The notes under the pieces: generated by a model
The model's database searches: none
Seen by the model: only the letters and a program-made list of their open reading frames with translations
Told to the model about the DNA's origin: nothing
From: Salinibaculum sp. SYNS191
Lineage (GTDB): Archaea; Halobacteriota; Halobacteria; Halobacteriales; Haloarculaceae
NCBI RefSeq assembly: GCF_037338445.1
Contig: NZ_CP147838.1
Coordinates: 1,674,001 to 1,738,000 of the forward strand
Direction of reading: 5' to 3'
DNA length: 64,000 bases
Translations under genes and position numbers: made by a program
Shown here: positions 1-7,778 of the stretch, in pieces
Layout of the letters: each line of letters begins with the position of its first letter
How positions within the stretch are numbered: position 1 is the first letter of the stretch

Positions 1-1
1 C

Positions 2-424
2 GTCGCGGAACGTCTGGCCGGCAGTACCGACGTGACGCTGGCCGGCGACGCCGGACTCGCCCACGCACTCGCGGAGTGGGACGCCGACGCCCTGCTCGTC
101 GGTGCCGACACGGTCCTCGCAGACGGCCGCGTCGTCAACAAGGTGGGGACCCGCGGGGCCGCAATCGCTGCTTCCTTCGAGGGCATCGACGTGTACGTCG
201 TCGCGGCGGCGGACAAGCTCTCCCCGGACGGACACATCGACCTGGAGCCGCGCGCGCCGGAGGAGCTCTACGACGGCGAGGCGGCGCTGACGGTACTGAA
301 TCCGACCTTCGACGTGACGCCGCCGGACTGCATCGACGCCGTCGTGACCGAGCGCGGGGTGCTCGACGCCCCGGCGGTGAAGGAACTCGCCGGCCAGCAC
401 CGGTCCCACGCCGACTGGGAGTGA
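2..424 (+). CDS. eIF-2B / ribose-1,5-bisphosphate isomerase-like protein (C-terminal part)
   Basis: The reading frame is open from base 2, so the 5' end lies outside the window; about 140 C-terminal residues are visible. The stretch GADTVLADGRVVNKVGTRG followed by a hydrophobic strand ending in AADKL is the conserved C-terminal core of the eIF2B alpha/beta/delta, MtnA and ribose-1,5-bisphosphate isomerase superfamily. In haloarchaea such proteins are usually assigned to the AMP/nucleoside salvage route as ribose-1,5-bisphosphate isomerases, or simply called eIF-2B. The visible piece cannot separate these roles. It converges on the cupin gene, with its stop one base from that gene's stop. Confidence 0.8.
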   Translation, partial: VAERLAGSTDVTLAGDAGLAHALAEWDADALLVGADTVLADGRVVNKVGTRGAAIAASFEGIDVYVVAAADKLSPDGHIDLEPRAPEELYDGEAALTVLNPTFDVTPPDCIDAVVTERGVLDAPAVKELAGQHRSHADWE

Positions 425-425
425 C

Positions 426-1100
426 TCAGTCGGGCTGTTCGACGTGTCGCTCCCAGAACGCGGGCTGGCGATAGCGGCCGTAGCCGCCCTGGTAGCCCCG
501 GAGTTTCGCCAGCGGCGCGAGCAGGTCCGTCGCCGCCCCGACCAGCGGGGACTCGGTCTCGGTGAAGACGGTGTCGCCTTCGAGGCGCTTGGCGATGAGC
601 GCCCGCTGGAGCGGGTCGTCGGCGTCGACGTCGCTGTCGTGGGCGATGCCGCCCAGCGTCGGGAGCACGTAGCCGATACGGCCGAGCGGTGCAATGGTCG
701 TGAGGACGACCGTTAGCTCGTCGCCGGTACACCGGAAGCTGTGTCGCGTGCCGGTCGGGACCGTCGCCGTCTCGCCGGCACCCACGGCGCGTTCGCGCCC
801 GTCGCAGTCGACGGTGAGTTCGCCGCGGCGGACCTCGAAGGACTCCTCGCTGACCTCGTGGTAGTGTTCCGGCGGGCCGTCGTAGCCCGGTCCGAAGATG
901 CTCAACACGAGCAGCCGACCGCCGCGCTCTTCGGACCGCTCCAGCGGCGCGCTCCACGTGCGACGCGTCGGGTGGGAGTTCAGCGGGCCGACGCGCTGTG
1001 CGAGCAAGTCCGCGAGTTGGCCGTCGGCGTCGTACTCGAAGCCCGTTCCGGGAATCGGGTCGCCGCTGTCGTCCAGCGTGCGGCCGGTGACGGTGGCCAT
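426..1100 (-). CDS. Cupin-domain protein
   Basis: This 224-aa protein has one cupin barrel at roughly residues 60-130. The first cupin motif is PEHYHEVSEESFEVRRGEL, with metal-binding His and Glu residues, and the second includes PTGTRHSFRC. The flanking N- and C-terminal extensions are acidic and unrecognised. Cupins of this layout bind a divalent metal and may be small-molecule enzymes or sensors; the substrate cannot be deduced. It starts at the ATG at 1100 and stands alone, convergent with the eIF2B-like gene and divergent from the DsbA-type gene. Confidence 0.7.
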   Translation of the reverse strand: MATVTGRTLDDSGDPIPGTGFEYDADGQLADLLAQRVGPLNSHPTRRTWSAPLERSEERGGRLLVLSIFGPGYDGPPEHYHEVSEESFEVRRGELTVDCDGRERAVGAGETATVPTGTRHSFRCTGDELTVVLTTIAPLGRIGYVLPTLGGIAHDSDVDADDPLQRALIAKRLEGDTVFTETESPLVGAATDLLAPLAKLRGYQGGYGRYRQPAFWERHVEQPD

Positions 1101-1235
1101 CGGCTTCTAGTACGGTTCCCGCGGCAAAACCATCTCGGTTCGCCAACCCCCGTCTCGGACGGTACGGTGCGGCGCACCTGATAACGTATAATTTGCCTGA
1201 AATATATACGGGCGCCAGCCGTCGTTCCGGCTACA

Positions 1236-2072
1236 ATGACGGAAGACGAAGCGAAACCGACGCTGACCCAGTTCACGGACCCGATGTGTACGTGGTGCTG
1301 GGGTTCGGAACCGGTCATCACACACCTGCGCGTCGCCTACGGCGACCAGCTTCGTATCGAGTACGTGATGGGTGGCCTCGTCGAGGACTTCGAGGAGTTC
1401 TACGACGCGGCCAACGACATCAGCGAGCCGTCGGAGGTGGCCCCACACTGGGAGGAAGCCGCCGACCACCACGGCATGCCAGTCGATACGGCGGTGTTCG
1501 ACAGCGACCCGCCGCAGTCGACCTACCCCGCGAGCACTGCCTTCGCCGCGGCCCGCCTCCAGGACCGCGAGACGGCACACCGCTACCTCCGCCGTCTCCG
1601 CGAAGCCGTCGCTATGGAGGGACGCAACCTCAACCGCCGCGAGGTACAGCGAGAGATTGCGGCCGAGGTCGGTCTCGACACCGACCGGCTGGTCGCTGAT
1701 ATCGAAGACGGGACCGCAAAAGCGGCGTTCGAAGCCGACCTGCAGCGAACCAGAGCCGCGGGCGTCCGCGCCTTCCCGACGTATCGCGTCGGCGGTCCAG
1801 ACGGCGAACGGCAGGCCAGCGGCTTCCAGTCTTTCGACGCACTCGCCGACCTCCTGCACGAGGTCGCACCCGACCTCGAACGGAGAGAGACGCCACCGGT
1901 GGAGACGTTCGTCGACCGCTACGCTCCCGTCGCGACGCGGGAAGTGGCCGAGGTGTACGGCTTCGACCGGGGGAAGGCCACGCAGACGCTGGAATCGCTC
2001 GCCGACTCGGGACAGGTCCGGCCGGAGACCCGTGGGACTGGCCGGGTCTGGTTCGCAGGCGGCGAGGCCTGA
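1236..2072 (+). CDS. DsbA/FrnE-type oxidoreductase with C-terminal winged helix
   Basis: The 278-aa protein has a thioredoxin-fold DsbA-like domain at about residues 8-215. Its redox motif DPMCTWCWG (a CxxC) is close to the N terminus, and a helical insertion and a cis-Pro region (RAFPTYRVGG) follow. There is no signal peptide, so it probably acts in the cytoplasm, like FrnE/2-hydroxychromene-isomerase relatives. Residues 222-278 are not part of the DsbA fold and look like a small winged helix (REVAEVYGFDRGKATQ, then a beta wing). A TATA-like AT-rich block lies at about 1190-1210. The stop overlaps the start of a 42-aa membrane peptide. Confidence 0.8.
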   Translation: MTEDEAKPTLTQFTDPMCTWCWGSEPVITHLRVAYGDQLRIEYVMGGLVEDFEEFYDAANDISEPSEVAPHWEEAADHHGMPVDTAVFDSDPPQSTYPASTAFAAARLQDRETAHRYLRRLREAVAMEGRNLNRREVQREIAAEVGLDTDRLVADIEDGTAKAAFEADLQRTRAAGVRAFPTYRVGGPDGERQASGFQSFDALADLLHEVAPDLERRETPPVETFVDRYAPVATREVAEVYGFDRGKATQTLESLADSGQVRPETRGTGRVWFAGGEA

Positions 2073-2200
2073 TGACCGCCACCGGGACACCTCACACGGT
2101 CGCAGTCACCACTGGCCAGGCGCTGGTCGCGCTCGTCGTCGGCTATCTCGCGCTGGACAATCTCCTCGGCCTCGTCGCTGGCGCGCTCCGGTTCCGCTGA
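2072..2200 (+). CDS. Small membrane protein, 42 aa, coupled to the DsbA-like gene
   Basis: The ATG at 2072 overlaps the TGA of the upstream oxidoreductase gene by one base (TGATG), a typical sign of translational coupling. The 42-residue product has a polar N-terminal 12 residues and then one hydrophobic span (ALVALVVGYLALDNLLGLVAG), ending in the basic tail ALRFR. No family was recognised. Its position suggests a membrane partner or anchor for the thioredoxin-fold protein, but that is inference. Confidence 0.55.
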   Translation: MTATGTPHTVAVTTGQALVALVVGYLALDNLLGLVAGALRFR

Positions 2201-2243
2201 GACCGCCCCCACTTTTTACCCGGGTGACCGCGAAAGCCGGGCC

Positions 2244-3167
2244 ATGAGTGAGGACGAGTCCCCCATCGCCAGCCCGGAAGCCGCGTTCATGACGCTCTCG
2301 AACGACCTCCGGCTGGAGATTCTGCTGGCGCTGTGGGACGCCCCCGACTTCACGCTCACGTTCTCGGAACTCCGGAAGGCCGTCGGCGAGCGCGACTCGG
2401 GCACCTTCACCTACCACCTCGGCGAGTTGCAGGACCACTTCATCGCGGAAACCGACGACGGCTACGAACTCCAGTATCCCGGCCACCGCGTGCTGGACGC
2501 CATCCAGAGCGGCGTCTTCCACGAACGGGAGACGCTCGGCCCGGTCGCACTCGACGCCGACTGTCGTGACTGCGGCGCAGGCCTGTCCTTCGAGTACGGC
2601 ACCGACTACATCGGGCGCGTGCGCTGTCACGACTGCGGCAACCGCGTGCTGGAGTGGCCGTTCGACCCCGGCGGTATCGCCGACCGCGGCCCGCAGGAGG
2701 TGGTCGCCGCGTTCGACCGGCGCACCCGTCTCGTCTGGTCGTGTGCGCTCGACGGCGTCTGTCCGTTCTGCGCCGGGCGGGTCGAGCGCGACATCGTGGA
2801 CGAGACGACCTCCGAGGGACTGTGCATCGGCGTGCTCGAGGACCTCGACCGCTACGACGAGTATTTCGCCACCGACCATCCCGCCGTCGTCGGCGTCGAC
2901 TGCCGCCAGTGCAGTTTCTACAGTTTCGTCCCCGTCGGCACTGTCCTGCTGACCCGGCCGGCTATCACGGGGACGCTCACGACCTGCGGTATGAACGTGC
3001 GCGAGACGCCGCTGTGGGGACTGGATTTCGTCGTCGACGGCGACGCCGTCGAGGTCGCGGAGACGACGCCACTGACCGTCGCTGTCCGCGCGACCCCACC
3101 CGGTGGCGACACGCTCGTCGCACACGTCGACGGTGCGCTCGACGTCTCGCTCCAACAACAATCATAA
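2244..3167 (+). CDS. ArsR-like winged-helix regulator with zinc-ribbon domains
   Basis: The N-terminal residues 14-80 form an ArsR-type winged helix (ALSNDLRLEILLAL-like start here as TLSNDLRLEILLAL, recognition region SGTFTYHLGELQ). The rest of the 307-aa protein contains Cys pairs: CRDCG with CHDCG forms a zinc ribbon near residues 108-135, and further CPFC and CRQC motifs lie at about 170-225. Haloarchaea have many two-part regulators of this type, with an HTH followed by a sensor region. The ligand is unknown. The gene is followed by a promoter region and the FMN reductase operon, a possible target. Confidence 0.7.
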   Translation: MSEDESPIASPEAAFMTLSNDLRLEILLALWDAPDFTLTFSELRKAVGERDSGTFTYHLGELQDHFIAETDDGYELQYPGHRVLDAIQSGVFHERETLGPVALDADCRDCGAGLSFEYGTDYIGRVRCHDCGNRVLEWPFDPGGIADRGPQEVVAAFDRRTRLVWSCALDGVCPFCAGRVERDIVDETTSEGLCIGVLEDLDRYDEYFATDHPAVVGVDCRQCSFYSFVPVGTVLLTRPAITGTLTTCGMNVRETPLWGLDFVVDGDAVEVAETTPLTVAVRATPPGGDTLVAHVDGALDVSLQQQS

Positions 3168-3174
3168 TTCTTAC

Positions 3175-3211
3175 TGGAACGCATTCCACCAATTCTTTAA
3201 CATATTCCAGT
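3175..3211. promoter_or_regulatory. Inverted repeats over the FMN reductase/HxlR promoter
   Basis: A TGGAA-N4-TTCCA inverted repeat lies at 3175-3188, and a further half-site, TTCCAGT, at 3205-3211 pairs with ACTGGAA at 3173-3179. The AT-rich segment CTTTAACAT (about 3196-3203) between them is about 28-30 nt from the ATG at 3231, as for a TATA box of a leaderless mRNA. The HxlR protein encoded in this operon is the obvious candidate to bind here. Confidence 0.4.
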
Positions 3212-3230
3212 GCGTGGGTTTGCGTGAACG

Positions 3231-3815
3231 ATGGAAGTGAACGACAGCAAACACGTCGTCGCACTGTGTGGCAGTCGCCGCGATGGAAGCCACACGCGCA
3301 CTGCACTCGAAACCGCACTGGCCGCCGCCCGCGACCGCGGCGCAACGACCACGCTCGTCGACCTCGATACCTACGAGGTTCCGGTGTTCGACCCCGGGAA
3401 CTCCGACGCCGGGGACGCGCCGGCGCTCCGGGAGGAGGTACGTGCCGCGGACGCGGTCCTGCTCGGCACGCCGATGTACCACGGCACGATTGCCAGCCCG
3501 CTGAAGACGGCGCTCGACTACTGCGGCTTCGACGAGTTCGAGGACACCACCGTCGGCCTGCTGGTCGTCGCCGGCGGCGGGTTCCCCACGCGCGCACTGG
3601 AACACCTCCGCACCGTCGCGCAGGAACTCGACGCCTGGGTCCTCCCCGAGCAGGTCGCCATTCCGAACGCCAGCGCCCACGTCGCCGACAGTGAGGTAGC
3701 CGACGCCGACATCCGCGAGCGCGTCGAATCGCTCGGCACCGACCTCGTCGAGTACGCGGGCGTCGCCGACTACCCCGGTCAGACCGCTGGCTGTGTCGCC
3801 CCGACCGCCGACTGA
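3231..3815 (+). CDS. NADPH-dependent FMN reductase family flavoprotein
   Basis: This 194-aa protein has the flavodoxin-like fold of the NAD(P)H-dependent FMN reductase family. The N-terminal strand leads to the phosphate-binding loop CGSRRDGSHTR, and the flavin-contact segment LGTPMYHGTIASPLKTALDY (about residues 80-99) is well conserved. Members reduce flavins, quinones, azo dyes or metals with NAD(P)H. The gene sits five bases upstream of an HxlR regulator, a common pairing for quinone or electrophile-responsive reductases. A leaderless promoter appears to precede it. Confidence 0.85.
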   Translation: MEVNDSKHVVALCGSRRDGSHTRTALETALAAARDRGATTTLVDLDTYEVPVFDPGNSDAGDAPALREEVRAADAVLLGTPMYHGTIASPLKTALDYCGFDEFEDTTVGLLVVAGGGFPTRALEHLRTVAQELDAWVLPEQVAIPNASAHVADSEVADADIRERVESLGTDLVEYAGVADYPGQTAGCVAPTAD

Positions 3816-3820
3816 GAGCC

Positions 3821-4201
3821 ATGTCGGGAACAGAGACACGCGACGACGAGATTCGCGCACAGAACGCCGACGCCTGCCCGGTCATCCACGCTATCGACGA
3901 AATAGGGACGCGCTGGCGGCTGAACGTTCTCCACGCGCTCCAGAGTGAGGAGAAACGGTTCAACGAACTCAAGCGCGCGACCGGAGCGCGCTCGAAGACG
4001 CTCTCGGACGCGCTGGACGCGCTCGTCGAGGCCGACCTCGTGGAGCGGCGGCGCGAAGTCGCGTCGCCTGTCGCTGTCTACTACAGCCTCACGGAGAAAG
4101 GGCGGGCGCTCTGGCCGGTGCTGGACGAACTCGGCGACTGGGCCGGCGAGTGGGTCGAGGGCGTTCGGAGTGACCCGACCGTCCGGCCGCGGTCGGACTG
4201 A
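3821..4201 (+). CDS. HxlR-family winged-helix regulator
   Basis: The 126-aa protein has a single HxlR-type winged helix: the start ACPVIHAIDEIGTRWRLNVL is the family signature, followed by KRFNELKRATGARSKTLSD and a YSLTEKG wing. A Cys near residue 22 is where redox-sensing HxlR proteins often carry their reactive thiol. It is probably co-transcribed with the upstream FMN reductase (five-base gap) and is a likely autoregulator of that operon through the repeats at 3175-3211. Confidence 0.85.
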   Translation: MSGTETRDDEIRAQNADACPVIHAIDEIGTRWRLNVLHALQSEEKRFNELKRATGARSKTLSDALDALVEADLVERRREVASPVAVYYSLTEKGRALWPVLDELGDWAGEWVEGVRSDPTVRPRSD

Positions 4202-4250
4202 GTCCCCGACGAATCACCAGATTCTGCACGATAATCGTACCCCGTCGCGG

Positions 4251-4391
4251 TTACATCAGCATCGCGAGGACACCAGCGGCGAGTACCAGGAAGAACGCGT
4301 ACACCAGCGCGACGACGATGTTACGTCGGGTGGCACCGGGTACCATTCCAGGGACGACGAAGGGTCCACGCCCTGGGACTGATTGTGACAT
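4251..4391 (-). CDS. 46-aa membrane peptide at the end of the SipW operon
   Basis: The ATG (first base 4391) overlaps the stop of the upstream acidic surface protein gene (TGATG). The 46-residue product starts MSQSVPGRGPFVVPG, has a short basic stretch (TRRN) and ends in one hydrophobic helix, VALVYAFFLVLAAGVLAML. It is the last gene of a translationally coupled operon carrying the signal peptidase and its substrates. No homologous family was recognised; a membrane partner of the peptidase or filament is possible. Confidence 0.6.
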   Translation of the reverse strand: MSQSVPGRGPFVVPGMVPGATRRNIVVALVYAFFLVLAAGVLAMLM

Positions 4392-5731
4392 CAGACGGTT
4401 CCAGTGTCGTCGGTCGTGGTCTCACTAGTCGTCGTGTCGTCGGTGCTGGTACCATCGCCATCGGTCGTCTCACCGTCCTCGGTTGACGGAGCCGGGTCGG
4501 TCGTCGAGTCGCTGGTCGTCTCGTCGGTCGTCGAGTCGTCGGCACTGCTGTCGTCAGTCGTCGTCTCGTCAGTCGTTCCGCTGTCGGAGGAACCGTCACT
4601 GGTCGGGGCAGTAGTGCCGTCGTCGGTCGTTCCGTCGTCAGTGCTCGCGTCATCAGCACCGGCGTCGCCGGTCTCAGTCGCAGTGGACTCACTGCCGTCG
4701 GTGGTGTCGTCCTCGCCGGAGTCCCCGGCCACAGCACCGCCGTCGCTGGTACCGTCGTCAGTCGTCGGTTCGCCAGCGTCGGTGCTGTTCGTGGCGTCGC
4801 CGTCACTGGAGACAGCGTCGTCACCGGTACCGGTCGGCGCGGGGTCGCTGGTCTCGTTCGTCTCGCCGGCGTCGCTACCGTCGGTGGTGACGTTGGACGA
4901 CGAGTCGTCGGTGACAGCCTCGCCGTCGCCGCTGGTGGTGTTTCCGTCGTCAGCGGGGACGGTGGGTTCCGAGTCGGCCGTACCGTTCGTCTCCGAGTCC
5001 GCCGTCGTGACGTTCGTCTCCGAGTCCGCCGTCGTGACGTTCGTCTCCGAGTCCGCCGTCGTGACGTTCGTCTCCGAGTCCGCCGTCGTGACGTTCGTCT
5101 CCGAGTCGCCAGTCACCTCGTCCCCGCCGTTAGCGGGCGGGACACTGACTGGGGAGTCACCGTCGCTGGTTGCGTTGGTCCCCGAGTCGGTGCTGACGTT
5201 CGTGTCGTCGCCAGCGTCGGTCACGTTGGTACCGGTGGCATCCGTGACGTTCGTGTCCTCGGACGCGTCGGTACCGTTCCCGTCGGCAGTGGCGTTCGTG
5301 CCGTCAGTGACGTTCCCATCTGCAGTGACGTTCGTGCCGTCAGTGACGTTCACGTCTGCAGTCCCGGGGTCTTTCGCGTCGCTCGTGCTGGTGTCGTCGG
5401 TCCCGTTCCCGTCGCCGACCGACCCGTCGTCAGTCGGCGCGTCGGTGCCGTTGGCGTCGGGGTCGTCCGTACCGTTGGCGTCGTCCGCCGTGAGCGGTTC
5501 GACGGCCATCCCGAGCGGGACTGGGCCGCCGCTCGACGCGTCGACCTGGACGGTCTTCTCGTCGGTGTCGGGCTCCAGCAGGTCGAGCCCTTCGACACCG
5601 CCGGTGGCGCTGAACTCGATGTCCAGCCCCTCCTCGTCGCCGAGGAGGCTGCCGGAGCCGCCGGCGAAGCCGACAGACGCCGCCGCGAAGACGACGAGCG
5701 CGGCCACGAAGGCGACGACGATGCGGGTCAT
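4391..5731 (-). CDS. Repetitive acidic, sequon-rich surface protein
   Basis: The product is about 446 aa. The start chosen is the ATG at 5731, because it begins MTRIVVAFVAALVVFAAAS, a signal peptide or membrane anchor, and overlaps the stop of the peptidase gene by four bases. After a globular segment of about 90 residues, the remainder is Thr/Ser/Asp/Gly/Asn-rich and contains dozens of N-glycosylation sequons (NVT, NGT, NAT, NET). A nine-residue repeat, VTTADSETN, occurs four to five times. It probably forms a long, glycosylated extracellular stalk or spacer. No C-terminal sorting signal was recognised. An extension to 6148 in this frame overlaps the peptidase and was rejected. Confidence 0.75.
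   Translation of the reverse strand: MTRIVVAFVAALVVFAAASVGFAGGSGSLLGDEEGLDIEFSATGGVEGLDLLEPDTDEKTVQVDASSGGPVPLGMAVEPLTADDANGTDDPDANGTDAPTDDGSVGDGNGTDDTSTSDAKDPGTADVNVTDGTNVTADGNVTDGTNATADGNGTDASEDTNVTDATGTNVTDAGDDTNVSTDSGTNATSDGDSPVSVPPANGGDEVTGDSETNVTTADSETNVTTADSETNVTTADSETNVTTADSETNGTADSEPTVPADDGNTTSGDGEAVTDDSSSNVTTDGSDAGETNETSDPAPTGTGDDAVSSDGDATNSTDAGEPTTDDGTSDGGAVAGDSGEDDTTDGSESTATETGDAGADDASTDDGTTDDGTTAPTSDGSSDSGTTDETTTDDSSADDSTTDETTSDSTTDPAPSTEDGETTDGDGTSTDDTTTSETTTDDTGTV
4986..5107. repeat. 27-bp minisatellite (about 4.5 units) in the surface protein gene
   Basis: Four perfect 27-bp units at 4986-5012, 5013-5039, 5040-5066 and 5067-5093 are followed by a 14-bp partial unit. The unit length keeps the frame, and each encodes the nonapeptide VTTADSETN with one Asn-glycosylation sequon across the unit junction. 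Perfect identity at silent positions indicates recent expansion by slippage or unequal recombination. Confidence 0.95.
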
Positions 5732-6633
5732 CGCTCCACCTCCGGCGTGCCGCCGTCGGTCTGCGCCGGCCGCGAGCGCGACGGCGCGTCGGTCGACGCC
5801 TCCGCCGCGGCCGAGCGGGCGGCCAGCCGTGCGCTGACAGTCACCCAGACCGCGAAGGCGAGACCGAGCAACCCGCCGGTCAGCGCGCCGACCGAGACGG
5901 GGTCGGGCGCGCCGAGGCCGGTGACCTCCCGGTAGACGTTCAGCCCCGCGTACGCGACCAGCCCGGCCATCGCGAGGACAGTGAGCTTCAGGTCGGTCAC
6001 GGCGACGGCGACCGTCTCCCGCGAGGGAGGGGTCTCCGCGGCCGCGGCAGCCTCCGCCGCCCGGCGCTCGGCCGCCACGTCGTCGACGTGACGGATGGCC
6101 GGCTTCAGGGTCGGTTCCTCGTCGTCGGGCTTCCCACGGCGGGCCCACATGTACAGCTCGTTAGCGAGCAGCAGGACCAGCGGGACGACGACGAGAGCGA
6201 CGTACCCGGTCGGGGTGTTCACCCAGAGGATGACGTGCCCGACGAGCGGGATAGTCACCGTGACCTCCCCCAGGACGTTACTGGGGTCGACCGGCTGCGC
6301 GTCCGCGTTCTCGTTTGCGTCACCCTTCGTGACGTACTGGCCGTCCACGACGCCCACCACGCGGTGGGTCGTCGGAATCTCGTTGCCGTTGTCGAAGGTG
6401 ATGACGTCACCGACCGCGATTGCGGCCGAGGCGTCGACGATGACCACGTCGCCCGGGGAGACGGACGGTTCCATGCTCCCCGAGAGGATGACGAAGCCGT
6501 GGTCGGCACCGACGACCTGGGGAACAGCGAAGACGAGGAACGGCACCAGCGCCGCGACCAGGACGACGAGCCCGAGGACCGTGAGGACCCTGCGGAGGGT
6601 CGAGCGTCCACTGGAGCGGGTGTCGGGAGTCAT
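5728..6633 (-). CDS. SipW-type archaeal signal peptidase I
   Basis: This 301-aa membrane protein has an N-terminal helix (about residues 14-40) followed by the S26B peptidase core. The catalytic Ser53 lies in ILSGSMEPSVSPGD, His90 in PTTHRVVG and Asp105 in TKGDANE, the Ser-His-Asp pattern of archaeal/SipW enzymes rather than the bacterial Ser-Lys pair. Two C-terminal transmembrane segments follow (about 125-150 and 210-270) with an Ala-rich cytoplasmic linker. It is in a coupled operon with two SipW-dependent secreted proteins upstream (6630-7778 and 7775-8596), so it is most likely the dedicated peptidase for the paralogous secreted proteins of this locus. Confidence 0.85.
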   Translation of the reverse strand: MTPDTRSSGRSTLRRVLTVLGLVVLVAALVPFLVFAVPQVVGADHGFVILSGSMEPSVSPGDVVIVDASAAIAVGDVITFDNGNEIPTTHRVVGVVDGQYVTKGDANENADAQPVDPSNVLGEVTVTIPLVGHVILWVNTPTGYVALVVVPLVLLLANELYMWARRGKPDDEEPTLKPAIRHVDDVAAERRAAEAAAAAETPPSRETVAVAVTDLKLTVLAMAGLVAYAGLNVYREVTGLGAPDPVSVGALTGGLLGLAFAVWVTVSARLAARSAAAEASTDAPSRSRPAQTDGGTPEVER

Positions 6634-7778
6634 TTCGTCTCACCTCCTTCGTCGGTCTTCGAACGAGACCCGCGGGAGCCGTCCTTCGAGGTCGTTGCGA
6701 CGTCCTCTGGGCACCCACCTTCGGGTAGCAGCGGCGTGCAGACGCCGACGACGACGTGACTGATGCCGTAGCGCTTGCCGTTGTTGGGGTTCTCGGGCGC
6801 GTAGATGATGCCGTCGTCCGTCGCGCCAGTGAGGACACTCGTGTCGAAGTCGTACTCGCCGTTCTCGGGGCGGCTGTAAATCAGCGAGTCGCCTGACCCT
6901 CCTTTGACCAGCACCGAGCAGAGGGGCAGAACCGGGCCGCCGTCGGTGGCGACGAGTTCGAAGGCGACGCCGCTGTCGCCGTCGGCCGCGACCACCTCGA
7001 TGGCGTAGCCCGCCAGTCCCTCGTCGAACGGGTAGAGCCGACCGGCCTCGAAGTTCTCGTCCCTGTCCGGGACTTCGACCTTCCCGATGTCCCAGCAACA
7101 CTCGCAGGTGTAGGCGGGTTCACAGGCTGCGCCGGTGGCGTCAGCGGGGAACGGGTTCACGCTGGGGTCGGCGTTGCGGCACTGGGTGCCGACGACGAAC
7201 AGCGGCAGCGACACCGACTCGGAGCCGATGTAGGCGCCGAGTTCGTACTCGACGAGGACGAACACCTCGTCGGTGAGGCAGTCGTCGCCGTCGGTCGCGG
7301 GGTCACCGTCGAGGCGCACCCCGGTGCGGAGCGCGTCGGCGACCTGGCGGAGCGAGCCGCTGACGATTTCGTCGCCGCGTGCGCCGCTGGCGTCGCTGTA
7401 GAACAGGCGGACCGTCAGGAACTCCGCGAGGGTCACGCGCTCGGGACACTCGGTCCGGAGCCAGACGCTCGCGGGGTTGTTCGGGCCCTCGTCCTGTGGG
7501 AGCGCGATGCGGAGGAGGGTGCTCCCAGGCGAATCCTCGTCGACGGTGCCGACGGGGATGTCCAGCCGGGGACCGTCGACGACGCCGTCGGGGTTCTCCG
7601 GGTCGACCGTGCTGGCGTCTTGCCAGTACTCGACGACGATGTCGACGAGACCAGTGGTCAGCGACGCGCCGAGCGTCTCGCTGTTGCGCAACAGCGCGCC
7701 GGAGGTGCTGCCGGTGAGCGCACCGGCACCGCCAGCGGCGGCGATGGCCGCGAGCACGCGGCGACGGGTGAGGGTCAT
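6630..7778 (-). CDS. SipW-dependent secreted protein with extra C-terminal domain
   Basis: The 382-aa product starts MTLTRRRVLAAIAAAGGAGA, a SipW-type signal (basic RR start, small hydrophobic core). The post-signal motif GALLRNSETLGASLTTGLVDI aligns with the SAYFSD...TAGTLDL motif of the other paralogues in the locus. The TasA-like sandwich seems to end near NADPSVNPF (about residue 205). An additional region of about 150 residues follows, beginning with the Cys cluster TCECCWDIG, and is not found in the neighbours. The start overlaps the stop of the next gene upstream by four bases. Confidence 0.7.
   Translation of the reverse strand: MTLTRRRVLAAIAAAGGAGALTGSTSGALLRNSETLGASLTTGLVDIVVEYWQDASTVDPENPDGVVDGPRLDIPVGTVDEDSPGSTLLRIALPQDEGPNNPASVWLRTECPERVTLAEFLTVRLFYSDASGARGDEIVSGSLRQVADALRTGVRLDGDPATDGDDCLTDEVFVLVEYELGAYIGSESVSLPLFVVGTQCRNADPSVNPFPADATGAACEPAYTCECCWDIGKVEVPDRDENFEAGRLYPFDEGLAGYAIEVVAADGDSGVAFELVATDGGPVLPLCSVLVKGGSGDSLIYSRPENGEYDFDTSVLTGATDDGIIYAPENPNNGKRYGISHVVVGVCTPLLPEGGCPEDVATTSKDGSRGSRSKTDEGGETK

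Noticed and set aside
4404-5837. A 477-codon Ser/Val-rich frame antisense to the acidic surface protein
   Set aside because: Its repetitive composition is the reverse complement of the Asp/Thr repeats; no start signal or domain.
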